Source: Dugong dugon (lineage: Eukaryota > Chordata > Mammalia > Sirenia > Dugongidae). Taken from it: 64,000 bases of DNA. Shown here piece by piece: positions 10,300 through 22,119 of the stretch. The notes beneath the pieces are model-generated. The model was not told where the DNA came from and did not search any database. It was given only the letters and a program-made list of their open reading frames with translations. A program made the position numbers and the translations under genes. The number at the start of each line of letters is the position of its first letter. Within the stretch, counting starts at the first letter, position 1. The DNA is taken from assembly GCA_030035585.1 (NCBI GenBank), contig CM057466.1, forward strand, positions 58,411,233 through 58,475,232, read 5' to 3'.

Positions 10300-10819
10300 T
10301 GGGTATTCTCATCTGCAAACATTTATTAGGCACCTACTGTGTGTCAGGCACTGTGCTAGGTGGGGACACATCTTGTGAACAAGGTGGATACCTGACATAT
10401 TTTAAGTGCTCTGACAGGGACACACAGAAAGGGCACCTGACTCCACAAGGGGAGTGAAGCTTTCTTGGAGGAAGTGAAGCCCAAAGTCTAAATGAGAACT
10501 GAATGATAAACTGGAGTGAGCTTAACCTAAGGACAGGGGGCAAGAAAGAGTTGCGGGCAGAGGAACACACAAAGGCCCAGAGGAGAGCTGAACTGGACTC
10601 TTCTAAGGAACTGGAGGAAGCTGGGCATGGCTGAAACTAACATGAAAGGGAAAAGCAGGGAGAGAAAGATGAGAAGGGAACTAGGACTTTTTCCTGCGGC
10701 CCACTAGGAGCCCGTGAAAGAAGGCAGGCAGTGATGTAATCTGATCCGCCTGTTTAAAGGTGCAGGGCTATAGCATAGGGAGGACAGGCGGTAGAAACGG
10801 CTGCAAAAATCTAGGAGCG
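10300..10819 (+). mobile_element. Ancient mammal-wide repeats (MIR/L2-type start, then CR1/L2-like family)
   Basis: The first 60 bases (attaggcacctactgtgtgt, aggcactgtgctagg) look like MIR or L2. From about 10365 the wording ('caagaaagagttgcgggcag', 'agtgatgtaatctgatccgc') matches the dispersed family seen at 5690 and 33875. Family identity is uncertain. Confidence 0.5.
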
Positions 10820-11777
10820 TGACAGGCTGAAAAAATGGCCCCCAAAGATATTCACATCCTAATCCCTGGAAACTGAGGATGTTACTTTATATGGCAAGAC
10901 AGGGGTTGTCATGGATTGAATTGTGTACCCCAAAAAATGTGTGTATCGATTTGGCTAGGCCATGATTCCCAGTGTTGTGTGGTTGTCCCCCATTTTGTTA
11001 TTGTAATTTTGCATTAAAAAGGATTAGGGTGGGACTGTAACACCACCCTAACCCAGGTCCCATCCCTGATCCAATGTAAAGGGAGTTTCCCTGGGGTGTG
11101 GCCTGCACCACCTTTTATCTCTTGTAAGAGATGAAAGGAAAAGGAAACAAGCAGAAGATTGGGGACCTCATACCACCAAGAAAGAAGCACTGGGAGCAGA
11201 GCCCGTCCTTTGGACCTGAGGTTCCTGCGCAGAGAAGCTCCTAGGCCAGGGGAAGACTGATGATGATGAGGACCTTCCTCCAGAGCCGACAGAGAGAGAA
11301 AGCCTTCCTGTGGAGCTGATGCCCTGAATTTGGACTTTTCGCTTACTTCACTGTAAGGAAATAAACTTCTCTGTTAAAACCATCCACGTGTAGTATTTCT
11401 GTTACAGCAGCACCAGATGACTAAGACAGGGGTCTTTGCAGATCTGATCATACTGAGGATCTTGAAATGAGGAGGTTATTCTGGCTTACCTGGGTGGGCC
11501 CTAAATGTAATCCAAAGTGTCCTTAAAAGAAGGAAGCAGAAGAAGATTTGACCCATATGGAGGAGAAAGTGATGTAAAGATGAAGCAGAGAGATTTGAAG
11601 ATGCTGGCCTGGAAGACTGGAGTGATGTGGCCACAAGCCAAGGAATCCTGGCAGCTACCAGAACCTGAATTCTCCCCTAGCGCTTCTAGAGGGAATACAG
11701 CCCTGCTAATACCTTGATTTCGGCCCACTGATACAAATTTCAGACATGGGCCTCCAGAACTATGAGAGAATAAATTT
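10820..11777 (+). mobile_element. MLT1-like MaLR LTR (old), split by a younger LTR
   Basis: It starts tgacaggctgaaaaaatggc and contains the classic order 'ttcacatcctaatccctgga', 'gacaggg' then (after the insertion at 10907-11428) 'tctttgcagatctgatcata', 'ggtgggccctaaatgtaatc', 'gggcctccagaactatgaga' and a gagaataaattt polyadenylation region. Its end and internal region lie beyond the L1 insertion, from 14275. It is a non-coding ancient retroviral relic. Confidence 0.85.
10907..11428 (+). mobile_element. Younger MaLR-like solo LTR, module type I
   Basis: The 522-bp LTR runs from tgtcatgg to ctaagaca (TG...CA) with a perfect 5-bp target duplication ggggt at 10902-10906 and 11429-11433, typical of ERVL/MaLR insertions. 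Its middle carries the 'type I' module (ccctggggtgtggcctgcac, cttttatctcttg), which is shared with the LTRs at 14844 and 58307. It sits inside the older MLT1 LTR. Confidence 0.93.
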
Positions 11778-14262
11778 TTGTTGTTTTTTTAATTTCATTT
11801 CATTTGCTTTAGGTGAAGGTTTATAGTACAGTTTCTCATTCAAAAATTTATACACAAGTTGTTTTATGACATTGGTTACAATCCCTGCAATGTATCAGCA
11901 CTCTCTCCCTTTCCACCTCGGGTTCCCCTTGTCCATTCGTCCAGGTTTCCTGTCCCTTCCTGCCTTGTCATCTTTGCTTTTGGGCAGGTGTTACCCATCT
12001 GGTCTCGTATTCCTGACTGAACTAAGAAGTACATTCCTCATGTGTGTTATTGTTTTAAAGGTCTGTCTAATCTTTGGCTGCAAGGTAGACTTCGGAAGTG
12101 GCTTCGATTTTGAGTTAGCAGGGTATCCGGTGGCCATAGTCTTGGGGTTCCTCCCATCTCTGTCAGATCAGTAAGTCTGGTCTTTTTTTTTTTTGTAATT
12201 TGAATTTTGTTCTCCATTTTTCTCCCACTCTGTCTGGGACCCTCTATTGTGATCCCTGTCAGAGTGGACAGTGGTGGCAGCCAGGCACCATCTAGTTCTT
12301 CTGGGCTCAGGCTGGTGGAGGCTATGGTTCAGGTGGTCCATTAGTCCTTTGGACTAATGTTTTTCTTGTTTCTTTGTTTTTTTTTTCCATTATCCTTTGC
12401 TCTGGACAGGATGGGACCAATAGATGTATCTTAAATGGCCATTCAGAAGCTTTTAAGACCCCAGACGCTACTTACCAAAGTAGGATGTCGAACATTTTCT
12501 TTATGAAATATGTTATACCAATTGACACAGATATTCCCTGAGACTATGGTCCCCAGCACTCAGCCCCAGTAAGTCGGTCCCTCGAGGTGTTTGGATGTGT
12601 CTAGGAAGCTTCTATGACTTTGCCTTGGTCAAGTTGTGCTGACTTCCCCTACACTGTGTGTTGTCTTTCTTTCCCTTCAGCAAAATTAACACTTGTTTAC
12701 TATCTAGTTAGTGATTTCCTCACCCCACCACACCTTCGTAACCATCAAAAATTTTTTTTTTTTTTTCTGGGTGTAAACCTTCTCTTGTTTTTATAACAGT
12801 GGTCTCATACAATAGATCTTTTGTGATTGACTTATTTCACTCACCATAATGCCCTCCAGATTCATCCACGTTGTGAGACATTTAGTGGATTCATCATTGT
12901 TGTTTATCATTGCATAGTATTCCATTGTGCGTACATACCATATTTTGTTTATCCATTCACTCACTGATGGGCAATAGGTTGTTTCCATCTTTTTGAAATG
13001 ATAAATAACACTTTAATGAACATGGGTATGCATACATCTATTCTTGTTACGGCTCTTATTTCTCTAGGATATATTCCTAGGAGTGGGATTGCTGGATCAT
13101 ATGGTATTTCCAGATTTTTAAGGAAACACCATATTATTTTCCGTAAGTGGTTGCACCATTTTACATTTCCACAGCAGTGTATAAAAGTTTCAATCTCTCC
13201 ACAACCTTGTCAGCATTTGTTTTTTTGTGTTTTTGATTAATGCCAGTATTGTCAGGTGAGATGGTATCTCACTGTAGTTTTGATTTGCATTTCTCTGACA
13301 GCTAATGATCGTGAGCATCTCTTCATGTGTTTATTAGTCACCCGAATGTCTTCTTTGCTGAAGTGTCTGTTCGAGTCCTTTCTCCATTTTTTAATTTGGT
13401 TGTTTGTCTTTTTGTTGTTGAGGTGTTGAAATTTTCTATAAACTTTAGAGATTAGACCCTTGTTGGATATATCATAGCTAAAGATTTTTTCCCAGTCTGT
13501 AGGTTCTCTTTTGAGAAGTCTTTTGATGAGCATAAATGTTTAATTTTTAGGAGATCCCAGTTATCTGGTTTATCTTCTGGTGTTTGTGCAGTTAGTTATG
13601 GTTTGTATTATATTTATGCCATATATTAGGGCCCCTAGCATTGTCCATATTCCTTCTTCCATGATCTTTATTTTTTAAGGTTTTACATTTAGGTCTTTGA
13701 TCCATTTTGAGTTAGTTTTTGTGTACTGTGTAAAGTATAAATCGTATTCCATTTTTTTACAGATGGACATCCAGTTTTGCCAGCACCAATTGTTAAAAAA
13801 ACTGTCTTTTCCTCCATTTAATGGACTTTGGTCCTTTGTCAAAGACCAGCTAACCACAGGTGGATGGATTTATGTCTGGGTTCTCAATTCTGTTCCACTG
13901 GTCTATGTCTGTCATTGTACCAGTACCAGGCTGTTTTGACTACTGCAGCTGTATAGCAGATTCTGAGATCAGGCAGTGTAAGGCCTCCTACTTTGTTCTT
14001 TTTCTTCAATAATGTTTTGCTTATCCAGGGCCTCTTTCCTCTCCATATAAAGATGGTGATTATTTTTTCTATCTTGTTAAAGAATGTTGTAGGTATATGG
14101 ATAGATATTGCATTATAGTTGTAGATTGCTGTGGGTAGAACTCACATTTTCACAATGTTGAGTCTTTCTATCCATGAGCATGGTATGTTTTTCCATTTAT
14201 GTAGGTCTCTTTTGGTTTCTTGCAGTAGTATTTTGTAGTTTTCTTTGTACAGGTCTTTTATG
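11778..14262 (-). mobile_element. L1 LINE, 5'-truncated, ~2.5 kb, inserted in MLT1
   Basis: Read on the minus strand it ends with an A-rich tail (T-run at 11784-11790). The 3' UTR covers about 11791-12780 and the C-terminal ORF2 remains cover about 12790-14262. Antisense of motifs shared with the L1 at 50950 are visible, for example 'caatggactttggtcctttg' near 13818. Target duplication gagaataaattt at 11766-11777 and 14263-14274 fixes the ends. Frameshifts and stops break the coding sequence. Confidence 0.92.
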
Positions 14263-14274
14263 GAGAATAAATTT

Positions 14275-14838
14275 CTTTTCTTTTTATCACCAAGTTTATG
14301 GCAGCCACAGAAAGCCACAATACAAAATTGGGTACCAGGAAGTGGGGTGCTGCTGTAGCAACTACCTAAAAAATGTGTAAGTGGCTTTGAATCAGGTAAT
14401 GGCTAGAGGATGGAAGAATTTTGAGAAGCATGATAGAAAAAGCCTAGACTACCTTGAACAGACCATTGGTAGGAATATAGATACTAAAGACCTTGCTAGT
14501 GACAGCTCAGAGGAAATGAGGAACCTGTTATTGGTAACTGGCAGGATCACTGTGACATGGTGGCAGAGAACTTGGTTGAATTATGTCCTACAGTTGTATG
14601 GAAAGCAAAACTTGTAAACAATAAACTTGGATATTCAGCTAAAGAGATTTCCAAGCAAAATGTTGAAGGTGCAGCCTGGCATCTTCTTGCTGCTCATAGT
14701 TTAAAAAAAAAAAAAAATCAGGGGAAGAAAATACAAAAATTTAATAAACACTCCAGTGGGTTATCAGATACAGAGGGTATCCACTGTTCATTTACTTTAC
14801 TGGGATGTTTGCTAAGAATGGCAGTCTCTCCTAATTTG
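14275..14838 (+). mobile_element. MaLR internal region (MLT1/MST-type), non-autonomous
   Basis: It resumes the MLT1 element with the LTR end ('ccaagtttatggcagccaca') and then the MaLR internal wording: 'gggtaccaggaagtggggtg', 'agtggctttgaatcaggtaa', 'gcatgatagaaaaagcctag'. MaLR internal DNA has no retroviral genes of its own. Open frames at 14381-14617 and 14557-14856 are incidental. Confidence 0.88.
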
Positions 14839-14843
14839 ATAGG

Positions 14844-15812
14844 TATCATGGTTTGAATCCTCCATGAATCTGTCAGTTTGTCACACTGTGGAGGCTTGCA
14901 TGTTGCTGTGATGCTGGAAGATATGCCACCAATATTCAAATACCAGCAAGGTCACCCAGGGCAGACAGGTTTCAGCTGAGCTTCCAGACTAAGACAGACT
15001 AGGAAGAAAGACCTGAGGATCTATCTACTCCTGAAAAGAATTAGCCAGTGAAAACCTTATGAACAGCAATAGAACATTGTCTGTTATAGTGCTGTAAGAT
15101 GAGTCCCTCAGGTTGGACGGACACAGTGGCTACAACAATAGGCTCAATCATAACGATTGTGAGGATGGTGTAGGACCAGGCAGTGTTTCATTCTGTTGTA
15201 CGTAGGGACACTATGAGTTGGAACTGACTCGATGGCACCTAATAACAACATAATTTGAATAGTGTCCCCTAAAAATATGTCAACTTGGCTAAGCCATGAT
15301 TCCCAGTATTGTGTGGTTGTCCTCCATTTTATGATCTGATGTAATTTTCCTATGTTTTACATCCTAATCTCTGCCTGTGGTTAATGAGGCAAGATTAGGT
15401 TATGTTAAAGAGGATTAGGGTGGAATGCAACACTCTTACTCTGGTCACAGCTCTGATCTGATGTAAGGGGCATTTCCCTGGGGCGTGGCCTGCATTACCT
15501 TTTATCTTACAAGAGATAAGAGGAGAGAAGCAAACAGAGAGAGAGGGACCTCAGGCCACCAAGAAAGACGCGCCCAGAGCAGAGCACATTCTTTGGACCT
15601 GGGGTCCTTGTGCTGAGAAGCTCCTAGACCATGGGAAGATTGATGCCAAGGACCTTCCCCCAGAACCAACAGAGAAAGCAAGCCTTCCCCAGGAGCTGGC
15701 AACCTGAAAATTCAGACTTTTAGTCTCTTAGACTGTAAGAGAATAAATTTCTGTTTGTTAAACCCATCCATTTGTGGTATTTATGTTACAGCAGCACTAG
15801 ATACCTAAGACA
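14844..15812 (+). mobile_element. MaLR-like solo LTR, module type I, interrupted by RTE
   Basis: It runs from tatcatgg (mutated TG end) to ctaagaca, flanked by a perfect 5-bp duplication atagg at 14839-14843 and 15813-15817. After the RTE insertion it continues 'gaatagtgtcccctaaaaat' and carries the type I middle (cctggggcgtggcctgcatt). It inserted into the MaLR internal region at 14275-14838. Confidence 0.9.
14859..15253 (+). mobile_element. RTE LINE 3' end inserted in an LTR
   Basis: The RTE tail with 'cttccagactaagacagact' and the end 'actgactcgatggcacctaa' interrupts the LTR. A short direct repeat tttgaat at 14852-14858 and 15254-15260 is the likely target duplication. Confidence 0.82.
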
Positions 15813-15939
15813 ATAGGCAATCATGACAAGATGAGGGGGAAGGATAAAAAGGTATGAGATTTTGCTATTGTCTTTGTTATTGATGATGATAATGTCATTT
15901 TCTGAAAGGCAGAAAAAGATCAAGAATAAGGGCATGGGT

Positions 15940-16135
15940 ATGCGCATCAGAGTGGGGTTCAGACTCCAGCTCTACCACCTGCTAGTGGAGCTAGGCTCTT
16001 TACTTACCAAAACTTCTGTTTCCTTGACTATAGTATGGGGATAACAATACCTATAACTTAGTGCAGTTGTGAGGGATGATGTAAATAACAACATAGGTAC
16101 AGGCTCTGGCTCAGTGCCTAGGAGCACTGCACAAA
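15940..16135 (+). mobile_element. MIR SINE relic
   Basis: It shows MIR core and 3' wording ('ggggttcagactccagctct', 'agtatggggataacaatacc', 'tggctcagtgcctaggagca'). Confidence 0.75.
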
Positions 16136-16139
16136 AGAC

Positions 16140-16562
16140 TGCTGACAACAGTTAACTGGTAGTTCTATCTTCAGCAGCCTCTGCTGAGGACTCTGAGCTG
16201 GGTAAGCTGTTCCAGTTAAGAGGATACACTTAAAGAGTATGTTGCTCGCCTACACTTCAGATGTATTTATTATCTTTTTGGAGAATGTATTTTTACCTTC
16301 TTTTAAAAAATCTTTATAACTTTATAGCTCTGCCTTGTTTTAGCATTTTGTACTAATTTGCTCTATTTTATTTAACATTTTTATCTTTTTAATGTTTTAC
16401 ATGTTCACCTTATCTTTCATTAAAGTTCAATTATTTTTCCCTTTTAAAGTCACACTTTTAATTCTTTTATATTTTTCATTTATCTTTTGTTTCTTTTTAT
16501 TCCTCTTAAGTGTTTATATTCTGAATTCTTTCTTATGTGTTTTAAGATTACTAAGGAGATTA
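16140..16562. other. AT-rich intronic stretch, no recognised feature
   Basis: Strongly T-rich from about 16260 to 16550. I see no exon or confident repeat. Confidence 0.4.
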
Positions 16563-16771
16563 CAGGAGCCCTGGTGGCACAGTGGTGTAAGTGCTGGGCT
16601 GCTAACCAGAAAGTCAGCAGTTTGAATCCATCAGCTGCTCCGTGAGAGAAAGATGTGGCAATCTACTTCCATAAAGATTTATAGCCTTGGAAACCCTATG
16701 AGGCAGTTCTACTCTGTTCTACACAGTCACTATGTCATCAACTCAGTGGCAACAGGTTTGGTTTTCTGGTT
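16563..16771 (+). mobile_element. AfroSINE (long form)
   Basis: It carries the head gagccctggtggcacagtgg and an extra ~45-bp middle segment (gtggcaatctacttcc) absent from the short copies. The target duplication is taaggagatta (16552-16562) and taaggaaatta (16772-16782). Confidence 0.93.
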
Positions 16772-16782
16772 TAAGGAAATTA

Positions 16783-17320
16783 TTTATTTTAATTTTTTTA
16801 ATGGGTTTATCTGTTGTGCCCATGTTTGAAAAACTTAGGCCCTGGTCTTTGAGTTCTTGGTTTCAGAAGGTAGCAAGGGAAATCTTGGCCAAATTAATCA
16901 TGTGACACATGAAATAAATATGAAAGGATGAACTACCAAACCAAATCCTCCCTTCTGCTCCTACTTAACAAATTTTAAATCTGAGTTTCTCATGTCGTTT
17001 TTCTACTGAGACAGTAGTAGGCTTTAGAGATAGTTATTCTACAATTGATCAGTTATACTCTTCATCAGCCTGTGTCAAAAACAATACAGCCAAAAGCAAA
17101 TACAACTAATGCACATGTATAAATATAAGACAGCTTTAATTACTCATCCTTCCTTGGCCTCTAACCCTGTGAACAAGATCCAGTCTGAACTATGCTACAT
17201 TAGTTCAAGAGACCCCCTAGTGACTGATTCTTTTAGAAAACCTGCCCTTTATTATCTTTATAATCAGGACTTACTTTTGTCAAATCAGATAGGAGTTCTG
17301 AAAAACGGTAACAGCAGTAA
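16783..17320. other. Intronic sequence, no recognised feature
   Basis: I see no exon, RNA gene or clear repeat. Confidence 0.35.
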
Positions 17321-17324
17321 CAAT

Positions 17325-17465
17325 AGCTAAGATTTGCTAAATGTTTATTATGTGTCAGGCATGGTTCTAACTGCTTCGACATATTTAATCTTCATAATAA
17401 CTCTATGAGTTAAATACTATTAACATACCCATTTTACAGGTGATAAAACTGAGGGATGTGTTCTC
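17325..17465 (+). mobile_element. MIR SINE relic
   Basis: MIR 3' half: 'atgtttattatgtgtcaggc', 'ttcataataactctatgagt', 'cccattttacaggtgataaa'. Confidence 0.75.
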
Positions 17466-17469
17466 AATC

Positions 17470-17820
17470 TTTTTAATCTGCATCTTAATCATTTGAAACC
17501 ACTTTTAGATGATCTAGATGCTTGCTGCTAAAGAGAACAGAAAAAGAAATGTGTTCTACACTGTCAAGACTCAAGGAATGGCCTCAAAAAATAAAGATCT
17601 TACTGTCTATCACCAGAAAAAATGGCTCGATCAACTACCATAAAGCCCACATCATCATTTTTGAAACAAGTCTGCTAAAACGATGACCTTATTGACCTTA
17701 TTCAACTATACTGCAGTCTAATTTATTTAATTACTTAGGGACACAATTTGCAACTAACTCATTCTTAGGGTCTATAAGCTTAAAATTCAAATATCCCATG
17801 TACCACTGAAATTTTTCTTT
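17470..17820. other. Intronic sequence, no recognised feature
   Basis: I see no exon or repeat in this stretch. Confidence 0.35.
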
Positions 17821-17824
17821 CTTT

Positions 17825-18425
17825 TTTAACAGCTTTATTGAGCTATAATTCACACACCATACAATTCACCCTCTTAAAGTATACAATTCAGTGGTTTTTA
17901 GTATACTCACAGAGCTGTACAACCATCACCACAGTCAATTTTTGAACATTTTCACCACCCCCAAAAAGAAACCACTTACCCATTAGCATTCATTCCTCAT
18001 TTCCCCCCACTCTCCCAGCTCTTGGCAACCAGTGATCTACCTTTTATCTCTATAGTTCTGCTTATTCTGGACATTTCAAATAAATGGACTCATACGATAT
18101 GTGGTCTTTTGTGACTGGCTTCTTTCACCTACATGATGTTTTGTTTTGCTTTTAATATTTTATTTTATTTTGTGGTTGTTGAGAATACACACAGAAAAAC
18201 ATACACCAATCCAACAGTTTCTACATGTACAATTCAGTGACGTTGCCGAAATTTTTCTGTGGCTGTGATTAGAAATCGGTCACTATTAGTTAGACATTTT
18301 TCATTATTCCCATGCTTCCGGAGTGGAATTCTGAAGCCCTGGTTGTTATTTGTTCAGGTGTTAGAACTGACTTAGAACAACTTTCTATGGAAAATCCTGG
18401 CCATGCCCATGGGCCCATCTGGGGC
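17825..18425 (-). mobile_element. Old L1 3' sequences in antisense
   Basis: It opens with antisense L1M wording (agctttattgagctataatt, 'acaattcagtggtttttagt', 'accatcaccacagtcaattt') to about 18140. A second antisense L1-like tail then follows ('ttgagaatacacacagaaaa', 'tacatgtacaattcagtgac'). The boundary between them is near 18140-18150. Confidence 0.7.
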
Positions 18426-18429
18426 TCAC

Positions 18430-19152
18430 TCTGCAGAGTGTGGATGATCCTCTTTTTCAAGCATGTGTCCTGAATAGGCTTCTTAATTTTTATAAAGGAA
18501 TGTCAACCCTACCTTATCTTTGGGTGATTTTTAAACAAGGACACTTGTCCTTAGCCTACAATATAGAAAAACTGCACTCCAGATCCTTGCCAAAGAATGC
18601 AACTTTGAACTCTTTGCTGTCTAGTTTTTATCAAATTCATGCATGCAAGAAATGCTGTTCCTCGAGGATTGTCTCAGGGCAGTGAGCCTGACCCGGGGTG
18701 AGCCAGGCCACAGAGAGCAGGGCTTCTTTCCCCAGAGAACTGCTCCTCCTGAACTGTGCTATAGCATCATGCCTCCAAAATGTACTAAGAAGGTTAGAAA
18801 CTAAGTTACTGTTTTGTTTGCTAACAGGACATTATTGAAGACCCTGCCCCGCTAAGTTGCCCAGTCTACCCCTTATGGGGACTCAGGATAAGTGTCTCTC
18901 AGACTCCAGAGCAAAGAAGAGCTTTGCTTTTCCTGAGCAAGAGCTCCACTTTTATCTGACAACCATTGAGTGTCTTGTAACTTTATTTGACCATAGAAAG
19001 CTGAGAGTTGAACTCAAGGCCCAACTTAAGATATTACATCATAAATTTCTATGTGCTAACTCCCCTTGGGGTCTCATCTAGTTCTATTACCCTTTAACTA
19101 GATTTCTTCTAAAATTTTAATCATGAATTTTTTATCCTACTTTATCTTAGGC
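18430..19152. other. Single-copy intronic sequence, no recognised feature
   Basis: It has moderately balanced base composition and no transposon wording I recognise. Two short open frames (18440-18685 and 18857-19081) have no known domain. I see no convincing exon on the TMEM241 strand. Confidence 0.35.
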
Positions 19153-19163
19153 ATTCTTATAAG

Positions 19164-19379
19164 TGGAATCCCTGGGTGGGGCAAACGGTTAAGCATTTAG
19201 CTGCTAACCAAAAGGTCGGAGGTTCAAAACCACCCAGAGGTACTCTGGAAGAAAGGACTGGCAATCTACTTCTGAAAAATCAGCCACTGAAAACCCTATG
19301 GAGGAAATTCTATTCTGATACACATGGTGTCATCATGAGTCAGAATTGGCTCAGTGGCAACTGGTTTGTTTTGTTTTTT
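19164..19379 (+). mobile_element. AfroSINE (long form)
   Basis: A diverged long copy with the extra middle (ggcaatctacttctgaaaaa). The target duplication attcttataag is perfect at 19153-19163 and 19380-19390. Confidence 0.93.
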
Positions 19380-19514
19380 ATTCTTATAAGCTACCACTCA
19401 TCCTTTTTGGAAGATAATGGGGTATTTGAACATGTACTTGTGTATATGTAAGTGAACACATTCATACTGATTTACATTAAATAAATTTAAGTATTTATTT
19501 ACATTAATTTTATT

Positions 19515-19620
19515 ATTCTGTCATTAGATGGCAAACTTCCTGAGGGCAGAGGACCAGACTCCCATCTTCCCCAATATATCTCCAGCACCAGGCTTGGAGG
19601 CCATCTTAGTCCTTCATTTG
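19515..19620 (+). mobile_element. Possible L2 LINE 3' fragment
   Basis: Short wording like the L2 3' end ('atggcaaacttcctgagggc', 'tctccagcaccaggcttgg'). Weak because of its length. Confidence 0.45.
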
Positions 19621-19672
19621 AGCATCTGATAAAGTATCTGACTTATGCTCAGGGGCCTTACTGTACGAAAAA

Positions 19673-19831
19673 TACCAAAACAAAAAAATCTGTTGCTGTC
19701 AAGTCAATTCACAGCAATCCCATAGGACAGAACAGAACTGTCCCATAGGGTTTCCAAGGAGTAGGTAGTGGATTCGAACTGCCAACGTTTTGGTTAGCAG
19801 CTGAGCTCTTAACTACTGCACCACCAGGGTT
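19673..19831 (-). mobile_element. AfroSINE (short form)
   Basis: Antisense copy with tail 'ctgttgctgtcaagtcaatt' and head 'ctactgcaccaccagggt'. The target duplication is ctgtacgaaaaa (19661-19672) and ctgtatgaaaaa (19832-19843). Confidence 0.93.
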
Positions 19832-19843
19832 CTGTATGAAAAA

Positions 19844-20290
19844 CAGGTTATCTTCAAATACCAGGAGCTCCTCCAGCTTAGCATGATGCTAATATATGCT
19901 AATATAGTACTAAGAGAGATGCATGGAAATAAGAAAAGGTAGTTCTCAGCCTGCTCACTTAGGGGCAGGAAGTCCTGGACCAGAACGGAGGGCAGGCTCG
20001 CCTATTCTAGGTGAGTTACTATTTTTCTCATATTCCCCCCTAGTGAGTATAATGAAATTCAGTTAAACTGATTTTGCATATCACACAGCACCCAGAGCAC
20101 TTCTGAATGACACAGGTGAGAAAAAAACATTAGCATCCTCTCCACCTCATAGAATCCTCAAGAAAACATTTAGGGAGCCCAGTGTTAGTAACCATTTTAT
20201 AAGGGTTATGGAGAACATCTTTAGATGGAGCAAGAAGATAACTGAAATCCAGAGGAGGGGTCTAATTTTTGTCACCGAGCCCACATCTTA
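19844..20290. other. Intronic sequence, no recognised feature
   Basis: I see no exon or clear repeat. Confidence 0.35.
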
Positions 20291-20296
20291 AAAAGA

Positions 20297-20938
20297 AAAC
20301 CTTGCTTACACCAATGTTCACTGCAGCATTATTCACAACAGCCAACAGGTAGAAACAACTCAGTGTCCATCAACTGATGAATGGATCAACAAAATGTGGT
20401 ATGACATACAATGGAATATTATTTAGCCATAAGGAGAAATGAAGTTCTGAATACATGCTATGATGTGGGTGAACCTTGAAAATATTATGCTGAGTGAAAT
20501 AAGTCAATCACAAAAGGACAAATACTGTATGCCCCTACTTACACGAAATACTTAGAATAGGCAAATGCACAGAGACTTTATTAGTGGTTACCTGGGGCTG
20601 AGGGAGGAGTTATTACCAAGACAAACCAAATCCGCTGCTGTTGAGTCAATTCCGACTCATAGTGACCCTACAGGACACAGTAGAACTGCCCCATAGCATT
20701 TCCAAGCAGCAGCTGGTAGATTTGAACTGTCGACCTTTTGGTCAGCAGCCGAGCTCCTAACCATGCGCCACCAGGGCGCCAGTTTCTGTCTAGAGGAATG
20801 AAAAACATCTGGAAATGAACAGTGGTGATGGTTGCACAACATGGTGAATGTAATTAATGTCACTGAACTGTGCACTTAAAAATGGTTAAAATAGCAAATG
20901 TGTTGTTATATATATAGTTTACCACAATTAAAAAGTAA
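20297..20938 (+). mobile_element. Old L1 3' end, interrupted by an AfroSINE
   Basis: It contains the ORF2 C-terminal and 3' UTR wording 'caccaatgttcactgcagca', 'gtgaataagtcaatcacaaa'-like text, then after the SINE 'taatgtcactgaactgtgca' and 'gtttaccacaattaaaaag'. Confidence 0.85.
20617..20781 (-). mobile_element. AfroSINE (short form) inside old L1
   Basis: Antisense copy: tail 'gctgttgagtcaattccgac' to head 'catgcgccaccagggcgcc'. It interrupts an L1 3' UTR; the target duplication is not obvious by eye. Confidence 0.92.
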
Positions 20939-20939
20939 T

Positions 20940-21800
20940 GTAATCCTTGCAGCTGGACTGATTGATATCCTGTGATAAGAAAACAATTTGAAAGAGAAGT
21001 TGAGCTGCCTCTGCTCAACAGTAACAGGAAACATTAAGGGAAGATTCTCCATTCTACACCAACATTTACATTCTTTTCCTTTGTGGATCCAAGTTCCATT
21101 ATGTGACACTGGACCCAAACAAAGGGGGAGGGAGACCAGAGTGCTCCAGTTTGCTTAACTGAGTAACTTACCCCACCTGGGTTTAACTATTCATGTGCAC
21201 ACCTCACCACCACCACCCCATCCAATCCCCACCCCCAACGTGTTGAGCAAATGTTGTGAGGGAAGAGAGAAGCCCTGACAAGCAGCTGGGGAAGGACCAA
21301 TATCAAAGAGCTCTGGCAACGAAACGAAACCAATTCCAGCCCTGTCAATGTGCCTTAACCAAGATTTGCAGAGTCCCTCCAACTGCTGACCCTGGCCTCC
21401 TCAAGCAAGAAAACAGCATGGCTTGCAGCCAAATCACTGCCAACACCTGGGATGGCCCCTCAATGCCAAGCTCAGTAATGTATGAATTTGCACAAGTTTA
21501 AACACTCGCCTGCATAGACTTTGAAGTAATCCTGTCTAGCTGAGAAGGCTTCAGGCCAGGAAAGGAGTAATGATGACCCATCAAAGTTGTACTGTCCCTC
21601 CAAAGATTGACTCTTATGCCATCAGAGGCATCTCTGACTGGGACCTTGCTCAATGTAAAAAAGCTGGAAAACAGGAGAACTAACCCTAACAGAAAGGGAA
21701 GCATCTAAGCCATTCCTCGCCTCTTTTCCCAGTCAGTCCCGAGGGACTGATTGCTTTAGGTTGGTATGATTTAAGGAGGAAAGGGGGTGAGCTTTGGGGA
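20940..21800. other. Single-copy intronic sequence, no recognised feature
   Basis: No repeat family is recognised. Several short open frames on both strands (for example 21256-21501) have no domains or credible splice sites. Confidence 0.35.
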
Positions 21801-21804
21801 TGAG

Positions 21805-22118
21805 CTGTTATTTTTGGACGGATCTGGGTCTGAATCTCGGCTTTAACATTTACTAGTTGTTGACCTTGGCCAAATAACTTGTGTCTCAATTTCTTCATCC
21901 ATAAAATGGGAATAATAAGTCTGATTTCATATGTTATGGAGATTTGTAATAGAAAATGCTTGGCACTCAACATTCATGGTGGCTGTTCCTATTGTGAGCT
22001 GTGTGTCTCTCCCCTGCCCCGCCCCCAACCTTTAAGCTTCTCTAGGTCAGGACCATGTTTTATTTGTCTTTAAGCCCCCAGCACATAGTAGATCCCTAAT
22101 AAATATTTGCTGAATGGA
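21805..22118 (+). mobile_element. MIR followed by L2 3' end
   Basis: MIR wording spans about 21805-21990 ('gatctgggtctgaatctcgg', 'ttgaccttggccaaataact', 'tcatccataaaatgggaata'). An L2 end follows ('gctcttctag'-like text near 22035, then 'agcacatagtagatccctaa' and 'aaatatttgctgaatgga'). Confidence 0.75.
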
Positions 22119-22119
22119 T

